Part shown: piece after piece, positions 9,116-17,973 of the stretch
Layout of the letters: every line of letters begins with the position of its first letter
Numbering within the stretch: position 1 is the first letter of the stretch
From: Bacillus methanolicus MGA3
GTDB taxonomy: Bacteria; Bacillota; Bacilli; Bacillales; Cytobacillaceae
Assembly (NCBI RefSeq): GCF_000724485.1
Contig: NZ_CP007739.1
Location: 2,402,843-2,466,842 of the forward strand
Direction: 5' to 3'
Length of the DNA stretch: 64,000 bases
Made by a program: the position numbers and the translations under genes
The notes under the pieces: generated by a model
The model's database searches: none
Told to the model about the DNA's origin: nothing
Seen by the model: only the letters and a program-made list of their open reading frames with translations

Positions 9116-9820
9116 TTAAATTTTCTTTTTTATTGAGGAAACAATTTTCATAACAAGTGCAGCTGAATTAGCTGCGGCTTTTTCCAAATATTGTTCAAAT
9201 GATACACTTGACTCTTTTCCGGCAATATCAGATAAGGAACGAATCACAACAAAAGGGCAGCCAAACTGGTAAGCAACTTGGGCAATTGCCGCCGCTTCCA
9301 TTTCAACTGCTTGAAGGCCGGTAAATTTATTCCGAATCACTTCGACTCGTTCAGGGTCATTCATAAAAGAATCTCCGGTAGCAATTAAGCCTTTCACTAC
9401 TTGTATATCCTTGATTTCTTTAGCAGATGTCTCAGCAATCTGTACTAATTTATGATCTGCTTCAAATGCAGCAGGCAATTGAGGGACCTGGCCATATTCA
9501 TATCCGAATGCTGTTACATCGACATCATGATGGCGCACTTCGGTTGAAATGACAATATCTCCGACATTCAGCTCAGGATTTAAACCGCCAGCAGATCCTG
9601 TATTAATAACATAATCTGGTTTAAATCTTTCCAAAAGAATGGAAGTGGACATAGCTGCGTTTACCTTTCCAATACCAGAGCGCAATAAGACAACACTTAC
9701 TCCGTCCAAGATCCCGGAGGTATACTCGCATCCGGCAATTATTTCAACACTCCGTTCTTCCATCTTTTCGCGCAATAAAGCTACTTCTTCTTCCATGGCA
9801 CCGATTATTGCTATTTTCAT
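9116..9820 (-). CDS. mtnN: 5'-methylthioadenosine/S-adenosylhomocysteine nucleosidase
   Basis: MtnN hydrolyses MTA and SAH, releasing adenine; the SAH product feeds LuxS and then MccA/MccB. Visible signatures are [12 protein letters not shown] at the N-terminus, [10 protein letters not shown], and the catalytic region [13 protein letters not shown] with RSLSDIA near the C-terminus. Two adjacent ATG codons are possible starts; I choose the second (9818-9820), 7 nt after GAGG. It begins 15 nt after yrrT. Around 234 residues. Confidence 0.94.
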   Translation of the reverse strand: MKIAIIGAMEEEVALLREKMEERSVEIIAGCEYTSGILDGVSVVLLRSGIGKVNAAMSTSILLERFKPDYVINTGSAGGLNPELNVGDIVISTEVRHHDVDVTAFGYEYGQVPQLPAAFEADHKLVQIAETSAKEIKDIQVVKGLIATGDSFMNDPERVEVIRNKFTGLQAVEMEAAAIAQVAYQFGCPFVVIRSLSDIAGKESSVSFEQYLEKAAANSAALVMKIVSSIKKKI

Positions 9821-9835
9821 CATTTGACCTCTTTC

Positions 9836-10474
9836 TTAAAGTTTTTCAGCCTCCATAATCCAGACAAAGTCATTGAATTGCTCAAAGTTAGCTGAGAATC
9901 CGTTTTCCTCAAGCATGTTTCTTAATTTTGGAATGGTTGTATAGTATTCTCTTTGCAAATCTTCGGCCAGATTATGAAAACCTTTCGATAATGCATCTGC
10001 AATCGCTTTTTTATAAGCATCTTCAGATTCATACATTGTATCGGCAAACACTATTTTACCACCCTCTCTAAGAAGGTTTCCATAGTCTGCAATCGCCTGG
10101 CGCTTTTCCTCGTCTGTTAAGTGGTGAAATGCATAAGTGCTGACAATTGTATCAAAAGAATTGTCTTTGGGGTAATTTAGAAAATCACCATCAACGATTT
10201 CCGCCTTATTACCGAGCTTTTCGAACGCAATTTTTCTCATAGAAGGAGAAGGCTCAATTCCGGTAACCGTTAGACCTTTCTCTAAAAGCTTCAGGGTAAG
10301 ATTTCCGGTGCCTACACCAAATTCCAGTACATGACCGTTAGCCCGCTTCGCTACTTCTCCAAGAATTTCTTCGTAATGTAAAAATACTTCCTTATATTCT
10401 TCATCATGACCAGTCACGCTTGAATCGTAAGAATCAGCCCAATGTTCAAACAGCTCAATAAATTCTTTCCCCAT
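9836..10474 (-). CDS. yrrT: YrrT SAM-dependent methyltransferase, class I
   Basis: A class I methyltransferase with motif I VLEFGVGTGNLTLKLL at about residues 51-66, acidic motif IEPSPSMRK and DGDFLNYPKDNSFDTIVSTY. Its substrate is unknown to me. It is the first gene of the mtnN-mccA-mccB-yrhC operon and may supply SAH. The ATG at 10472-10474 is preceded by GGAG. The upstream region carries a TATACT -10-like element and the sequence CATAGGAATTATAAG on the minus strand. In B. subtilis CymR represses this operon, and that AT-rich segment is the natural place to look for its site, but I cannot confirm a CymR box by eye. Confidence 0.88.
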   Translation of the reverse strand: MGKEFIELFEHWADSYDSSVTGHDEEYKEVFLHYEEILGEVAKRANGHVLEFGVGTGNLTLKLLEKGLTVTGIEPSPSMRKIAFEKLGNKAEIVDGDFLNYPKDNSFDTIVSTYAFHHLTDEEKRQAIADYGNLLREGGKIVFADTMYESEDAYKKAIADALSKGFHNLAEDLQREYYTTIPKLRNMLEENGFSANFEQFNDFVWIMEAEKL

Positions 10475-10645
10475 TTATTCCACGCTCCATATTATGACTT
10501 ATAATTCCTATGAGTATACTATGATTTAATATGTAACTTGTTCTCAATTTATCATATTGAACCCCTTTTAATCAACTAATTGCTTGATAGAAACATTAGA
10601 CAAAAATAAAATGAAATGGGAGTTATGACGAAAGGAGAATGCAGA

Positions 10646-10852
10646 GTGGATTTTCAAATTGATATGATCGAAGACAAAGTAGAATTCTTTGAAGCATCTG
10701 ATTTGAAAACATTGGAAAAAAAGATAAATGAACAGATTGAAGTTAATAAAGCAATTTTACTTTCAGTTCATTCCGTTTCCCATCAAATGCAATTCGACGA
10801 AAACGGCCGTCCATATTATTCAGCCGTTGTGCATTTTAAAGCCAAAAAATAA
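10646..10852 (+). CDS. yrzA: YrzA family protein (DUF2536)
   Basis: A 68-residue cytosolic protein of unknown function, with EDKVEFFEASDLKTLEKKI and a C-terminal YYSAVVHFKAKK. It matches the YrzA/DUF2536 family as I remember it. The GTG at 10646 has AGGAG 8 nt upstream; an in-frame start at 10616 has no such site. It is divergent from yrrT and convergent with yrrS, sharing a bidirectional hairpin with the latter. Confidence 0.75.
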   Translation: MDFQIDMIEDKVEFFEASDLKTLEKKINEQIEVNKAILLSVHSVSHQMQFDENGRPYYSAVVHFKAKK

Positions 10853-10872
10853 GAGGATGGTTATCCATCCTC
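10853..10872. terminator. Hairpin between convergent yrzA and yrrS
   Basis: Perfect 8-bp stem GAGGATGG/CCATCCTC with a TTAT loop. The T tract lies on the minus-strand side (TTATTTTTT), so it should act mainly on transcripts coming from yrrS; it starts within the yrzA stop region. Confidence 0.7.
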
Positions 10873-10898
10873 TCCGCAATTTTGGTTGACTTTTTCTA

Positions 10899-11573
10899 TT
10901 ACCTCTGCAGTTCTTCTACCTTAACAGGCTTCCATCCTTGTCCGTCTACCCACTCAATATACACCCTGTATTTTCGTTTGTCGCTTTTTGAAGATACTGT
11001 ACCGACTGATTTATTAGGTCCGTTATTACCTAAAAACCATACGGTCATGTTGCTCTGTTCGATTCCGGTAGCATAAGAAATGGCCCGGAGCATTTCTTGC
11101 CAATCGACTGAGCTTTCATCATAAACAGCAGCCGGATGTTCTCCCGCTTGCGAGGTGCCAACTGGCTTCCAGTTAGGGTTTACGATCGTCTCCTTTACAT
11201 CAGGGCTGCTGCCTCCTTGCTTTACAACAGGTTCGCTCTCACCAGTTGAAGAGTCATCTTCTTTAGCTGAAAGTTGATCTGATTCTTTTTCAGAATCTGA
11301 CTCATTTTGACTTTCTTTCTTGTATTCTGCATATTCATTATTTTTCTTACGTTTGGAAACGGCTCCATCATGTTTTTCTTTAATGTTTTCGGTTCTATGT
11401 TCCTGTTTGCCGGCTGCTTTTTCATCATTTCCTCCAAAGAAAATATTGAAGGAAACGATAATAATAAGAATGATCACTATTCCAATTAAGCTATTTAGAA
11501 TTAGATTTGTTTTACGTCTCTTTTCCCGAATTTTTGCCCGGGAAACGTATTCATTTTCAAATCCACCTTTCAA
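10899..11573 (-). CDS. yrrS: YrrS family membrane-anchored protein (DUF1510)
   Basis: A 224-residue protein with a basic N-terminus, one membrane segment (LNSLIGIVIILIIIVSFNIFF at about residues 26-46), a long charged low-complexity linker rich in K, E, D and S, and a C-terminal globular DUF1510 domain (WQEMLRAISYATGIE, then WFLGNNG and YRVYIEWVDGQGW). TTG start at 11571-11573 with GGAGG 8 nt upstream. It lies directly downstream of pbpI as in B. subtilis, suggesting an envelope or sporulation role, but its function is unknown. Confidence 0.85.
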   Translation of the reverse strand: MKGGFENEYVSRAKIREKRRKTNLILNSLIGIVIILIIIVSFNIFFGGNDEKAAGKQEHRTENIKEKHDGAVSKRKKNNEYAEYKKESQNESDSEKESDQLSAKEDDSSTGESEPVVKQGGSSPDVKETIVNPNWKPVGTSQAGEHPAAVYDESSVDWQEMLRAISYATGIEQSNMTVWFLGNNGPNKSVGTVSSKSDKRKYRVYIEWVDGQGWKPVKVEELQR

Positions 11574-11668
11574 AAGAGTCCCCTCCCTTTTATAAGGATG
11601 TCAACATTCTATCATGTCTTAAAGGAAACATGAAGAAATTTAACATAAACGTAATAAAGAGAACAGGG

Positions 11669-13441
11669 TCAAAGGTTCGGATTTTTCGAACCATGATCAT
11701 AGTCATAGATCGCTTTTACCATATCAGCAAATAGAGGATTTACCCCTCCTGTGTTTTCATATACTCCGAGATTAACTGTTACGAGTGCATATTTAGGGTT
11801 TTTATAGGGAAAGTACCCTGCAAACCATTTATTGTGAAGCTGTTTGCCATTTTCATAAATGGCTGTTTCAGCTGTGCCTGATTTACCGGCAACCTCATAT
11901 GGAAGATTTTGAAACCATCTTCCGGTTCCGTTTTCATTGACAACAACTTCCCGCAGCAATTTCTGAAGTTTCATCGCTGTATAAGGAGCGATTGTTTTTC
12001 CTTTTAAAACTTTTTTTGGAAATTCAAGCATCTTCGTACCATTTTTATATTCAATTTCTGTAGCCACTCGAACCATTTCCTTTTTTCCGCCTCTTGCAAT
12101 TGTTGCCATCATGTTTGCAACTGCGAGCGGGGTGGCACGTACTTCATGCTGTCCAATCCCTGAAAGAGCAACAAAATTATTATCTTTTTTTTCATCTTCT
12201 GTCAAAAAGACTCTCCCAGCATCTTCATCTTTAAGTTGTTTAAAATTTTCAAAGTGATAAATGTCTCCTTCCCATCCGGTCTTTCCGATTAAAGAAAGCC
12301 GCTCGGCATAATCTTCTAAAATATTGGGATCAATATTTTTTAATTCTTTAGAAATCGTTCCAAACGTATTATTGCAGCTTCTCGCAAAGCTTTCCTTAAA
12401 ATTAAGCATCCCATACCGGTATTTATCATCAGGCTTACCGTTTATTTTCTTGTTGCAGTCAAACATTCTCGAGGGGTTATCAAGATCATAATCAATAGCT
12501 GCTGCGGCAACTGCTGTTTTAAAAACAGACCCGATAATCTGCTGTTTCAGCATCCTATTTGTAATTGCGTTTTGATCATACGGATTATTTTTGTTTATGC
12601 TGGGACGGGATACCATTGCAAGGACACTGTTTGATTTAATATCCAGTAATACAAGCCCGCCATTTTTTATACCATGTTTATCGACAAGATTTTCAGCAAT
12701 GGATTGCAAGTCCTTATCAACTGTCGTTTTTATATTTACTGGATAAAATGGATTAGCCGGTTCTACATACTTCACATTTATGCCAAAGAGCGGAGCGCCA
12801 TCTCCATCAACATGAAATACAAGCTTCGATTTTCCTTCAGGCAGCAAAAATTCATCGAAACTTTCTTCCAGCCCTGAAATTCCTATAAGTGTACGCGGTG
12901 ACAAGTCTTTATCAGGGTATCTTTTTTGCAATTCAGATGGATTTTCCCCAGTCAGCCCAAGTAATTGTTCTCCAAGCGTATTCTTAAATTCATTTTTTCT
13001 CTCTACGCCAAAAACACCTGGAATTTTTAAAGCATTGATTTCCTCCATCTGGGCGGTAGTAAGCTTCATAGGTTCAGGATCGCCAAATACAAAAGGTTCT
13101 TTTGCTGATTCCACTGCCCTGACAAGCATATTTTTAGATACATGAAGAATACGAGCCACTTCCTCTGCATTCCAGTCCATTTTTTTCAGAAATGGAAACA
13201 AGATTAGAACAGGAATTTTTTCATAGTTGATTGGTTTTCCGTTTCGATCAACAAAATTTCCCCTGCCATTATCAATGACCATTTCCTGTGTTCTTTGCTC
13301 AACACTTGCTTCATATAGGTTTATCTTATGTTTTGAAAAGCTTTCAGTTTGGAATAGCTGAAGTTGCATAAGCCTTCCCATCAAGAGTCCTATAATAGTT
13401 AAACATATAATGATCCAGAATTTCGCCCGTTTTCTCCTCAT
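11669..13441 (-). CDS. pbpI: Class B penicillin-binding protein PbpI
   Basis: A peptidoglycan transpeptidase anchored by an N-terminal membrane segment (IIICLTIIGLLMGRLM). The three active-site motifs are present: SVFK at about residue 305, SCN in ARSCNNTFG, and KSGT in VAGKSGTAE. The N-terminal domain (RGNFVDRNGKPI) is the class B pedestal. I choose the ATG at 13439-13441, 6 nt after GAGGTG; an upstream GTG is part of that ribosome site. In B. subtilis the homologue (YrrR) is a sporulation-expressed penicillin-binding protein. Downstream of greA, upstream of yrrS. Confidence 0.9.
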   Translation of the reverse strand: MRRKRAKFWIIICLTIIGLLMGRLMQLQLFQTESFSKHKINLYEASVEQRTQEMVIDNGRGNFVDRNGKPINYEKIPVLILFPFLKKMDWNAEEVARILHVSKNMLVRAVESAKEPFVFGDPEPMKLTTAQMEEINALKIPGVFGVERKNEFKNTLGEQLLGLTGENPSELQKRYPDKDLSPRTLIGISGLEESFDEFLLPEGKSKLVFHVDGDGAPLFGINVKYVEPANPFYPVNIKTTVDKDLQSIAENLVDKHGIKNGGLVLLDIKSNSVLAMVSRPSINKNNPYDQNAITNRMLKQQIIGSVFKTAVAAAAIDYDLDNPSRMFDCNKKINGKPDDKYRYGMLNFKESFARSCNNTFGTISKELKNIDPNILEDYAERLSLIGKTGWEGDIYHFENFKQLKDEDAGRVFLTEDEKKDNNFVALSGIGQHEVRATPLAVANMMATIARGGKKEMVRVATEIEYKNGTKMLEFPKKVLKGKTIAPYTAMKLQKLLREVVVNENGTGRWFQNLPYEVAGKSGTAETAIYENGKQLHNKWFAGYFPYKNPKYALVTVNLGVYENTGGVNPLFADMVKAIYDYDHGSKNPNL

Positions 13442-13500
13442 AAAAAACACCTCGTCAAAAAGTGTTGACGAAGTTTCTCAATTTCAAACTTAAAGAATAA

Positions 13501-13565
13501 CAAAAGGCGCAAACACCACGTTTTAGCCCCGATAAAGAAGACTTGGCGATTGCCCCGTGGAGCCT
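13501..13565 (-). other. Unexplained structured or relic sequence between greA and pbpI
   Basis: Within the 170-base greA-pbpI gap lies a GC-richer block. CCACG (13516-13520) and CGTGG (13556-13560) are complementary and enclose two GGGGC-type runs (CACGGGGCAATCGCC and ATCGGGGC on the minus strand). There is no T tract and no reading frame that I recognise. It may be a folded 5' leader of pbpI or a decayed repeat. Confidence 0.3.
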
Positions 13566-13572
13566 GATAAAT

Positions 13573-13600
13573 GCAAAAACGCCTGCATATTGCAGGCGTT
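13573..13600 (-). terminator. Terminator after greA
   Basis: Perfect 10-bp stem AACGCCTGCA/TGCAGGCGTT with a 3-nt loop and a T run on the minus strand, 11 nt past the greA stop. Confidence 0.9.
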
Positions 13601-13611
13601 ACGCATATTTT

Positions 13612-14085
13612 TTATTTAATTGATATGATCCGAACGTTCATTTCTCCACCTGGAGTTTGAACCGTTACTTCTTCGCCAACTTTGCGGCCAAGTAAGCTTT
13701 TGGCAATCGGCGAATCATTTGAAATCTTGCCTTCAAACGGATCAGCTTCTGCGCTTCCGACTATTGTATAAGTTTCTTCATCGCCATCCGGAAGCTCAAC
13801 AAATGTAACAGAGCGTCCTAAGGTTACTGTATCGCTCGCCATTTCATCTTCTTCGATAATTTTTGCATTTCGAATCATATTTTCCAAAGTTGTAATACGG
13901 CCTTCAACAAAAGCCTGCTCTTCTTTAGCTGAATCATACTCTGAGTTCTCTGAAAGATCACCGAAGCTGCGAGCAATTTTGATGCGTTCAACTACTTCTT
14001 TTCGTTTTACCGTTTTTAAATGTTCAAGTTCCTGTTCTAATTTTTCTTTCCCAGCTTTTGTCATTGGAAATACTTTCTCTGCCAA
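13612..14085 (-). CDS. greA: Transcription elongation factor GreA
   Basis: GreA rescues backtracked RNA polymerase by stimulating transcript cleavage. The N-terminal coiled coil carries the conserved tip [20 protein letters not shown] (acidic catalytic residues D and E). The C-terminal domain includes [19 protein letters not shown] at 14083-14085 has AGGAG 8 nt upstream and gives exactly 157 residues, the family length; a GTG 9 nt upstream overlaps the ribosome site. A small hairpin lies in the 5' leader at 14109-14132. Confidence 0.97.
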   Translation of the reverse strand: MAEKVFPMTKAGKEKLEQELEHLKTVKRKEVVERIKIARSFGDLSENSEYDSAKEEQAFVEGRITTLENMIRNAKIIEEDEMASDTVTLGRSVTFVELPDGDEETYTIVGSAEADPFEGKISNDSPIAKSLLGRKVGEEVTVQTPGGEMNVRIISIK

Positions 14086-14108
14086 ACCATTCACTCCTTC
14101 TAGTATTC

Positions 14109-14132
14109 ACACAATCCCCCATAAGATTGTGT
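14109..14132 (-). promoter_or_regulatory. Hairpin in the greA 5' leader
   Basis: Perfect 8-bp arms ACACAATC/GATTGTGT around an 8-nt loop, ending 23 nt before the greA start codon and just upstream of AGAAGGAG. There is no T tract, so it is not a terminator. It may stabilise the message or be a binding site. The rest of 14133-14236 holds no gene. Confidence 0.4.
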
Positions 14133-14236
14133 AATCATTTTATTTAGATGTACTTGCTTTAACGCAAATACACAGGAGCGCGACCGCGCGTAGTTAACTA
14201 ATGTTAATGTGATTTAATAATATTATTGCTATTGTT

Positions 14237-14872
14237 TCATAAAAATGATTTTTGTTCAAGAATTGTTTGAATTTTTGTGACCATTAAATCAATCGCCACA
14301 AAATTGTGGCCGCCTTCCGGAATGATAATATCAGCATAGCGCTTCGTCGGCTCAATAAATTGATTGTGCATTGGCCGGACTACATTGACATATTGTTCGA
14401 TTACAGATTCCAATGTCCGCCCCCGCTCTTTAATATCCCGAGTGAGCCTTCTAATAATCCTAAGATCAGCATCTGTGTCCACAAAAAGCTTAATATCCAT
14501 TAAATTGCGGAGACGTTCGTCTTCGAGCACCAGAATTCCCTCTAGAATTATCACATCTTTCGGTTCAACTCGGATGACTTTATCAGAACGCGTATGAATT
14601 GAATAATCATAGACAGGTTTTTCAATTGGCTCATAATTTATAAGCTTTTTAAGATGCTCAATTAACAAATCATTATCAAAAGCAAGCGGATGGTCGTAAT
14701 TGGTCTTTAGGCGTTCTTCAAAAGGCAAATGGCTTTGATCTTTATAATAATAATCTTGCTCAATCAGTAAGATGGAATGCCCTTTGAAGTGTTCATAAAT
14801 AGATTTGGTCACACTTGTTTTTCCAGAGCCGGAACCACCGGCAACACCAATCACAACAGGTTTGCGTTTCAT
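14237..14872 (-). CDS. udk: Uridine kinase
   Basis: Udk phosphorylates uridine and cytidine with GTP or ATP in pyrimidine salvage. The P-loop [17 protein letters not shown] is at about residues 9-25; [13 protein letters not shown] and [12 protein letters not shown] are the nucleoside-binding segments and [12 protein letters not shown] is the lid. 211 residues, full length. The ATG at 14870-14872 is 4 nt after the trhP2 stop, so it is co-transcribed with trmR-trhP1-trhP2, as in B. subtilis. Confidence 0.97.
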   Translation of the reverse strand: MKRKPVVIGVAGGSGSGKTSVTKSIYEHFKGHSILLIEQDYYYKDQSHLPFEERLKTNYDHPLAFDNDLLIEHLKKLINYEPIEKPVYDYSIHTRSDKVIRVEPKDVIILEGILVLEDERLRNLMDIKLFVDTDADLRIIRRLTRDIKERGRTLESVIEQYVNVVRPMHNQFIEPTKRYADIIIPEGGHNFVAIDLMVTKIQTILEQKSFL

Positions 14873-14876
14873 GGTG

Positions 14877-16145
14877 TTAAATCTCCTTTCGCATCATGTT
14901 GTATGGGTAAACCGGCTTATTTACCTTGAACTTAACAATTTGAAGCGGATGGCGAGCTGCATCAAGCTCATTACCGTATTCATCCCAAATTTTATCAATT
15001 ACTTGTGTAAAGTTTTCGATTTCCGGTCCGAAAAATTCTACCTCTTGTCCCGGTTTAAAATGATTGCGCTGTTGCAAAGTAACCATTTGTGTCTCAGAAT
15101 CATAATCCAAAACCAGGCCAACAAAGTCAAACTTTGTCTTTTTGCCATGATTTCCAAACATTTGTTCTTTATACCCGGGAATTCCTTCAAAAAAGGCCGG
15201 CGCTGTATCTCGGTTTGCGCACTTATCGAGTTCTTCAAGCCATTCTTGTTTGATGACAAAATGATCTGGGTCAGCACAATAAGCATCGATCACTTTTCTG
15301 TATACACTTGTGACTGTCGCTACATAGTGAATCGATTTCATGCGGCCTTCGATTTTTAAGCTGTCAATGCCCATTTCAATCATCTTAGGGATTGATTGAA
15401 TCAGTTTCAAATCTTTCGGGCTCATTGTAAATGGTGTATCTCCATCATTAAACAAAGGAACTTCATGATCGCCTTCCAATTTATAAAGATCATAATCCCA
15501 GCGGCATGACTGGCAACAGCCCCCACGGTTCGAATCCCGCGCTGTCATATGATTGCTCAATGTACAGCGTCCTGAATAAGCGATGCACATTGCCCCATGA
15601 ACAAACGTCTCAATTTCAATATCAACTTTTTCTTTTATTTCACGGATTTCTTCTGCGCTTGTTTCACGGGCAAGCACAACGCGTTCAAGCCCTTCTTCTT
15701 TCCAAAATTGCACTGCTCTCCAGTTTGACAAAGATTGCTGCGTGCTTAAATGCACTTCAATTTCTGGAGCAATCCGGCGGCATGTTTCAATAATGAGTGG
15801 ATCGGCAACGATTATTCCGTGGATTCCGGCTTCCTTTAACCCCATAAAATATTCTTCAAGGCCGTCTATATTTTCATTATGGGCATAAATATTGGTAGTT
15901 ACATAAATTTTTGCCCCATATTTTTTTGCAAATTCAACGCCTTCTTTCATTTCTTCAAATGTAAAATTGTCCGCATTTGAGCGCAAACCGTATTCCTGTC
16001 CTCCGATATACACGGCATCGGCGCCATAACGGACAGCAATTTTCAGTTTTTCTAAATTTCCGGCCGGTGCGAGGAGCTCAGGTTTTTTCACGATCACGCG
16101 TTTTCCGTTGACAATTTGTGAAATGCGGTCTTTCACTGCTGTCAT
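14877..16145 (-). CDS. trhP2: U32-family tRNA uridine hydroxylation protein TrhP2 (YrrO)
   Basis: A peptidase U32 family protein. In B. subtilis, TrhP1 and TrhP2 are needed for prephenate-dependent formation of 5-hydroxyuridine at tRNA position 34. The U32 signature [20 protein letters not shown] is present, followed by the iron-sulfur-type cysteines in [13 protein letters not shown]. The start [20 protein letters not shown] is the TIM-barrel opening. 422 residues. ATG at 16143-16145 after GGAGGG. The role is assigned by family and operon; it is often annotated as a collagenase-like protease. Confidence 0.9.
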   Translation of the reverse strand: MTAVKDRISQIVNGKRVIVKKPELLAPAGNLEKLKIAVRYGADAVYIGGQEYGLRSNADNFTFEEMKEGVEFAKKYGAKIYVTTNIYAHNENIDGLEEYFMGLKEAGIHGIIVADPLIIETCRRIAPEIEVHLSTQQSLSNWRAVQFWKEEGLERVVLARETSAEEIREIKEKVDIEIETFVHGAMCIAYSGRCTLSNHMTARDSNRGGCCQSCRWDYDLYKLEGDHEVPLFNDGDTPFTMSPKDLKLIQSIPKMIEMGIDSLKIEGRMKSIHYVATVTSVYRKVIDAYCADPDHFVIKQEWLEELDKCANRDTAPAFFEGIPGYKEQMFGNHGKKTKFDFVGLVLDYDSETQMVTLQQRNHFKPGQEVEFFGPEIENFTQVIDKIWDEYGNELDAARHPLQIVKFKVNKPVYPYNMMRKEI

Positions 16146-16160
16146 AACGCATCCCTCCCT

Positions 16161-17090
16161 TTAGTAAACGGTTTCTTTAAAGAAAAATCCTGTGTCAAGA
16201 GGACGGTTAGCGGGTTGAATTTCTTCAATTCGGGCCAACAGGTCATCTTTCACTTCTTCATATTGATCAACATCTTCAGCACAAAGGTCAATTGCTTTTC
16301 TATATAATTTCGTGACTTCAATAATATAGTCAGGAGTTTTTAAGATCCCATCAATTTTAAAAGAATCAATACCTGCTGCAATCAAATCCTGCAGTTCATC
16401 AATGATGCAAATGTCGTTCGGACTCATAATATGAGTGCCGTTTTCATCTTCAAAAATCGGATATTTGTTGTCTCTTTCCTTATCGTACAAAAACATATTC
16501 TTTTCCTGTTTGCGATTTTCAATTTCCATCACTTTGCCCTGGTATTCAAAATAATTTCCTATAAGAGAGCGTTTGGATTGGAACATCGCCGTCATGCCGT
16601 GAACTTGAACTTCGATCTCAACCTCAGCATGTTCTTTTATTTCGATAATCGCATCCATATTAATTTCCCGAGCCAGTACAGCTCGTTTCGCACCTTTTCT
16701 TCCCCAATAATTACACGTATACCAGTTCGTTGCAGTTGTTTCCGTATTCCAATGCAACTTCATGTCAGGGGCAGTTTCACGTACAGCCATTAACACAGCC
16801 GGATCTCCAAAAATGATGGCATCTGCATTTGCTTCCTTTAAAAATCGAACATAGTCATTAAGCTCATCCACTTTATCATTATGAAAAATGGCATTCATGG
16901 AGACATATACTTTTTTTTTCTTTGAATGAGCAAGTTCTATCGCTTTTTTCACATCTTCTCTCGAAAACTCGCCAGCAAGGCGTAAGCCGTACCGCTGTTC
17001 TCCAACCACAAAAGCATCTGCGCCTGCTTCAGCAAGAGGAATAATATCATTCACGCTCGTCGGCGTCACTAATAATTCTGGTTTTTTCAT
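16161..17090 (-). CDS. trhP1: U32-family tRNA uridine hydroxylation protein TrhP1 (YrrN)
   Basis: A shorter U32 homologue, 309 residues, starting MKKPELLVTPTSVNDIIPL. It keeps the barrel and the VQVHGMTAMFQSKRSLIGNY region but lacks the cysteine cluster of TrhP2, consistent with a two-protein pair. I choose the ATG at 17088-17090, 6 nt after GAGGTG, rather than the GTG at 17099 that lies inside it. The trmR stop codon is within this ribosome site, implying coupling. Immediately upstream of trhP2. Confidence 0.88.
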   Translation of the reverse strand: MKKPELLVTPTSVNDIIPLAEAGADAFVVGEQRYGLRLAGEFSREDVKKAIELAHSKKKKVYVSMNAIFHNDKVDELNDYVRFLKEANADAIIFGDPAVLMAVRETAPDMKLHWNTETTATNWYTCNYWGRKGAKRAVLAREINMDAIIEIKEHAEVEIEVQVHGMTAMFQSKRSLIGNYFEYQGKVMEIENRKQEKNMFLYDKERDNKYPIFEDENGTHIMSPNDICIIDELQDLIAAGIDSFKIDGILKTPDYIIEVTKLYRKAIDLCAEDVDQYEEVKDDLLARIEEIQPANRPLDTGFFFKETVY

Positions 17091-17095
17091 TGGTT

Positions 17096-17734
17096 TCACC
17101 TCTTCTTACTTATCGCTATCCCGTCACCAACCGGAAGAATGATGGTATGAAAATCCGGATGACCCATGAGCCAGCGGTTAAATTGGTCAATTTTTTTTAC
17201 AAGACTGCGTATACGTTTATTTTCAATGTCCTTTTCACATACCAGCCCTTTAAATAGAACATTGTCGGTTACAATGATTCCTTTTTCATTAAGAAAAGGA
17301 GAGTAGATGTTAAAAAAGTTCTGATATTGTCCTTTTGCTGCATCGATAAAAATAGCATCATACGGACCAAGAGCTTTTATTTCATCCCCTGCCTCAAGTG
17401 CATCACCTTTAATCATAGTAATTTGCGAATCTTTTCCGGCTTTTTTAATATACTTTTCTGCAAGGGCAAATTTCTCGGCATCCCTTTCAATTGACACGAT
17501 CTTCGTATCTGGCAGCGCGAAAGCCATTCTTAATGCCGAATACCCAATTGCTGTACCCACTTCAAGAATCGTTTTCGGCTCTTGAATCCTAAAAAGCTGC
17601 AGCATTGCTTCCATACCGAGAATCTCCATGATCGGCACTTGATTCTTTTTCGCAAATTGCTCCATTTCCGCCAATATTTGAGGACGTTCCGGAAGCAATT
17701 GCTCTATATAACCGTGCAGCTTATTATCTTCCAA
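17096..17734 (-). CDS. trmR: tRNA 5-hydroxyuridine methyltransferase TrmR (YrrM)
   Basis: A SAM-dependent O-methyltransferase of the catechol-O-methyltransferase type that in B. subtilis methylates 5-hydroxyuridine to 5-methoxyuridine at tRNA position 34. Motif I is ILEVGTAIGYSALRMA and the metal-binding aspartate is in YDAIFIDAAKGQYQNFF, with VTDNVLFKG following. I choose TTG at 17732-17734 after GAGGTGAG; the longer frame to 17812 runs close to a structured leader. It is the first gene of the trmR-trhP1-trhP2-udk operon and is preceded by a candidate attenuator RNA. Confidence 0.9.
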   Translation of the reverse strand: MEDNKLHGYIEQLLPERPQILAEMEQFAKKNQVPIMEILGMEAMLQLFRIQEPKTILEVGTAIGYSALRMAFALPDTKIVSIERDAEKFALAEKYIKKAGKDSQITMIKGDALEAGDEIKALGPYDAIFIDAAKGQYQNFFNIYSPFLNEKGIIVTDNVLFKGLVCEKDIENKRIRSLVKKIDQFNRWLMGHPDFHTIILPVGDGIAISKKR

Positions 17735-17794
17735 GCTGCTCTCACCTCTATCCTTCCTAAAAGCATTGTTGCTATTAGATCGATCTTTTAGACA

Positions 17795-17890
17795 TGAAAA
17801 AATAGCGCTCACAGAAGGATTAAGCTCAAAAAGAAAGCTCTTTTACCAGCGCGAAAGCTGAAATCCTTAAGGTCCGTGGGTAACGCTATT
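17795..17890 (-). ncRNA. Candidate structured leader/attenuator RNA upstream of trmR
   Basis: On the minus strand a branched fold is closed by AATAGCG (17890-17884) with CGCTATT (17807-17801), followed at once by a six-T tract. Inside are CACGGA/TCTGTG (17878-17873 with 17815-17810), AGGATT/AATCCT (17867-17862 with 17821-17816) and a CAGC/GCTG hairpin (17860-17847). A promoter-like pair lies at 17895-17923, so transcription would start almost exactly at the closing stem and stop about 95 nt later, 60 nt before trmR. I recognise no T-box motif or known riboswitch. Alternatives are a plain terminator behind mltG or a free-standing small RNA. Confidence 0.5.
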
Positions 17891-17894
17891 ACAG

Positions 17895-17923
17895 TGTATA
17901 TTTATATACTTGAACCATTTTAA
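17895..17923 (-). promoter_or_regulatory. Probable SigA promoter of the trmR leader RNA
   Basis: Minus-strand TTAAAA (17923-17918), 17-nt spacer, TATACA (17900-17895). It predicts a start near 17888, at the first bases of the closing stem of the leader structure. Confidence 0.45.
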
Positions 17924-17933
17924 CATAAATGCC

Positions 17934-17963
17934 GGGGGAATGCGAATTTTTCTCGCTTCCCCC
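17934..17963 (-). terminator. Hairpin after mltG
   Basis: Stem GGGGGAA-GCGA pairing with TCGC-A-TTCCCCC (one bulged A), 11 nt past the mltG stop. It is very stable but lacks a good T tract, so it may protect the 3' end or terminate weakly. Confidence 0.5.
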
Positions 17964-17973
17964 TCACAAAATT

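Noticed and set aside
14160..14190. GC-rich palindrome GCGCGACCGCGCG upstream of greA
   Set aside because: Too short and unstable in context to call a regulatory element, with no T tract and no second copy.
14877..17090. Calling trhP1/trhP2 secreted collagenases or proteases
   Set aside because: There is no signal peptide, and the operon with trmR and udk matches the B. subtilis tRNA hydroxylation genes.
17735..17812. N-terminal extension of TrmR to the upstream start at 17812
   Set aside because: The extension has low-complexity, non-conserved sequence, and the TTG at 17734 has a good ribosome site that gives the family length.
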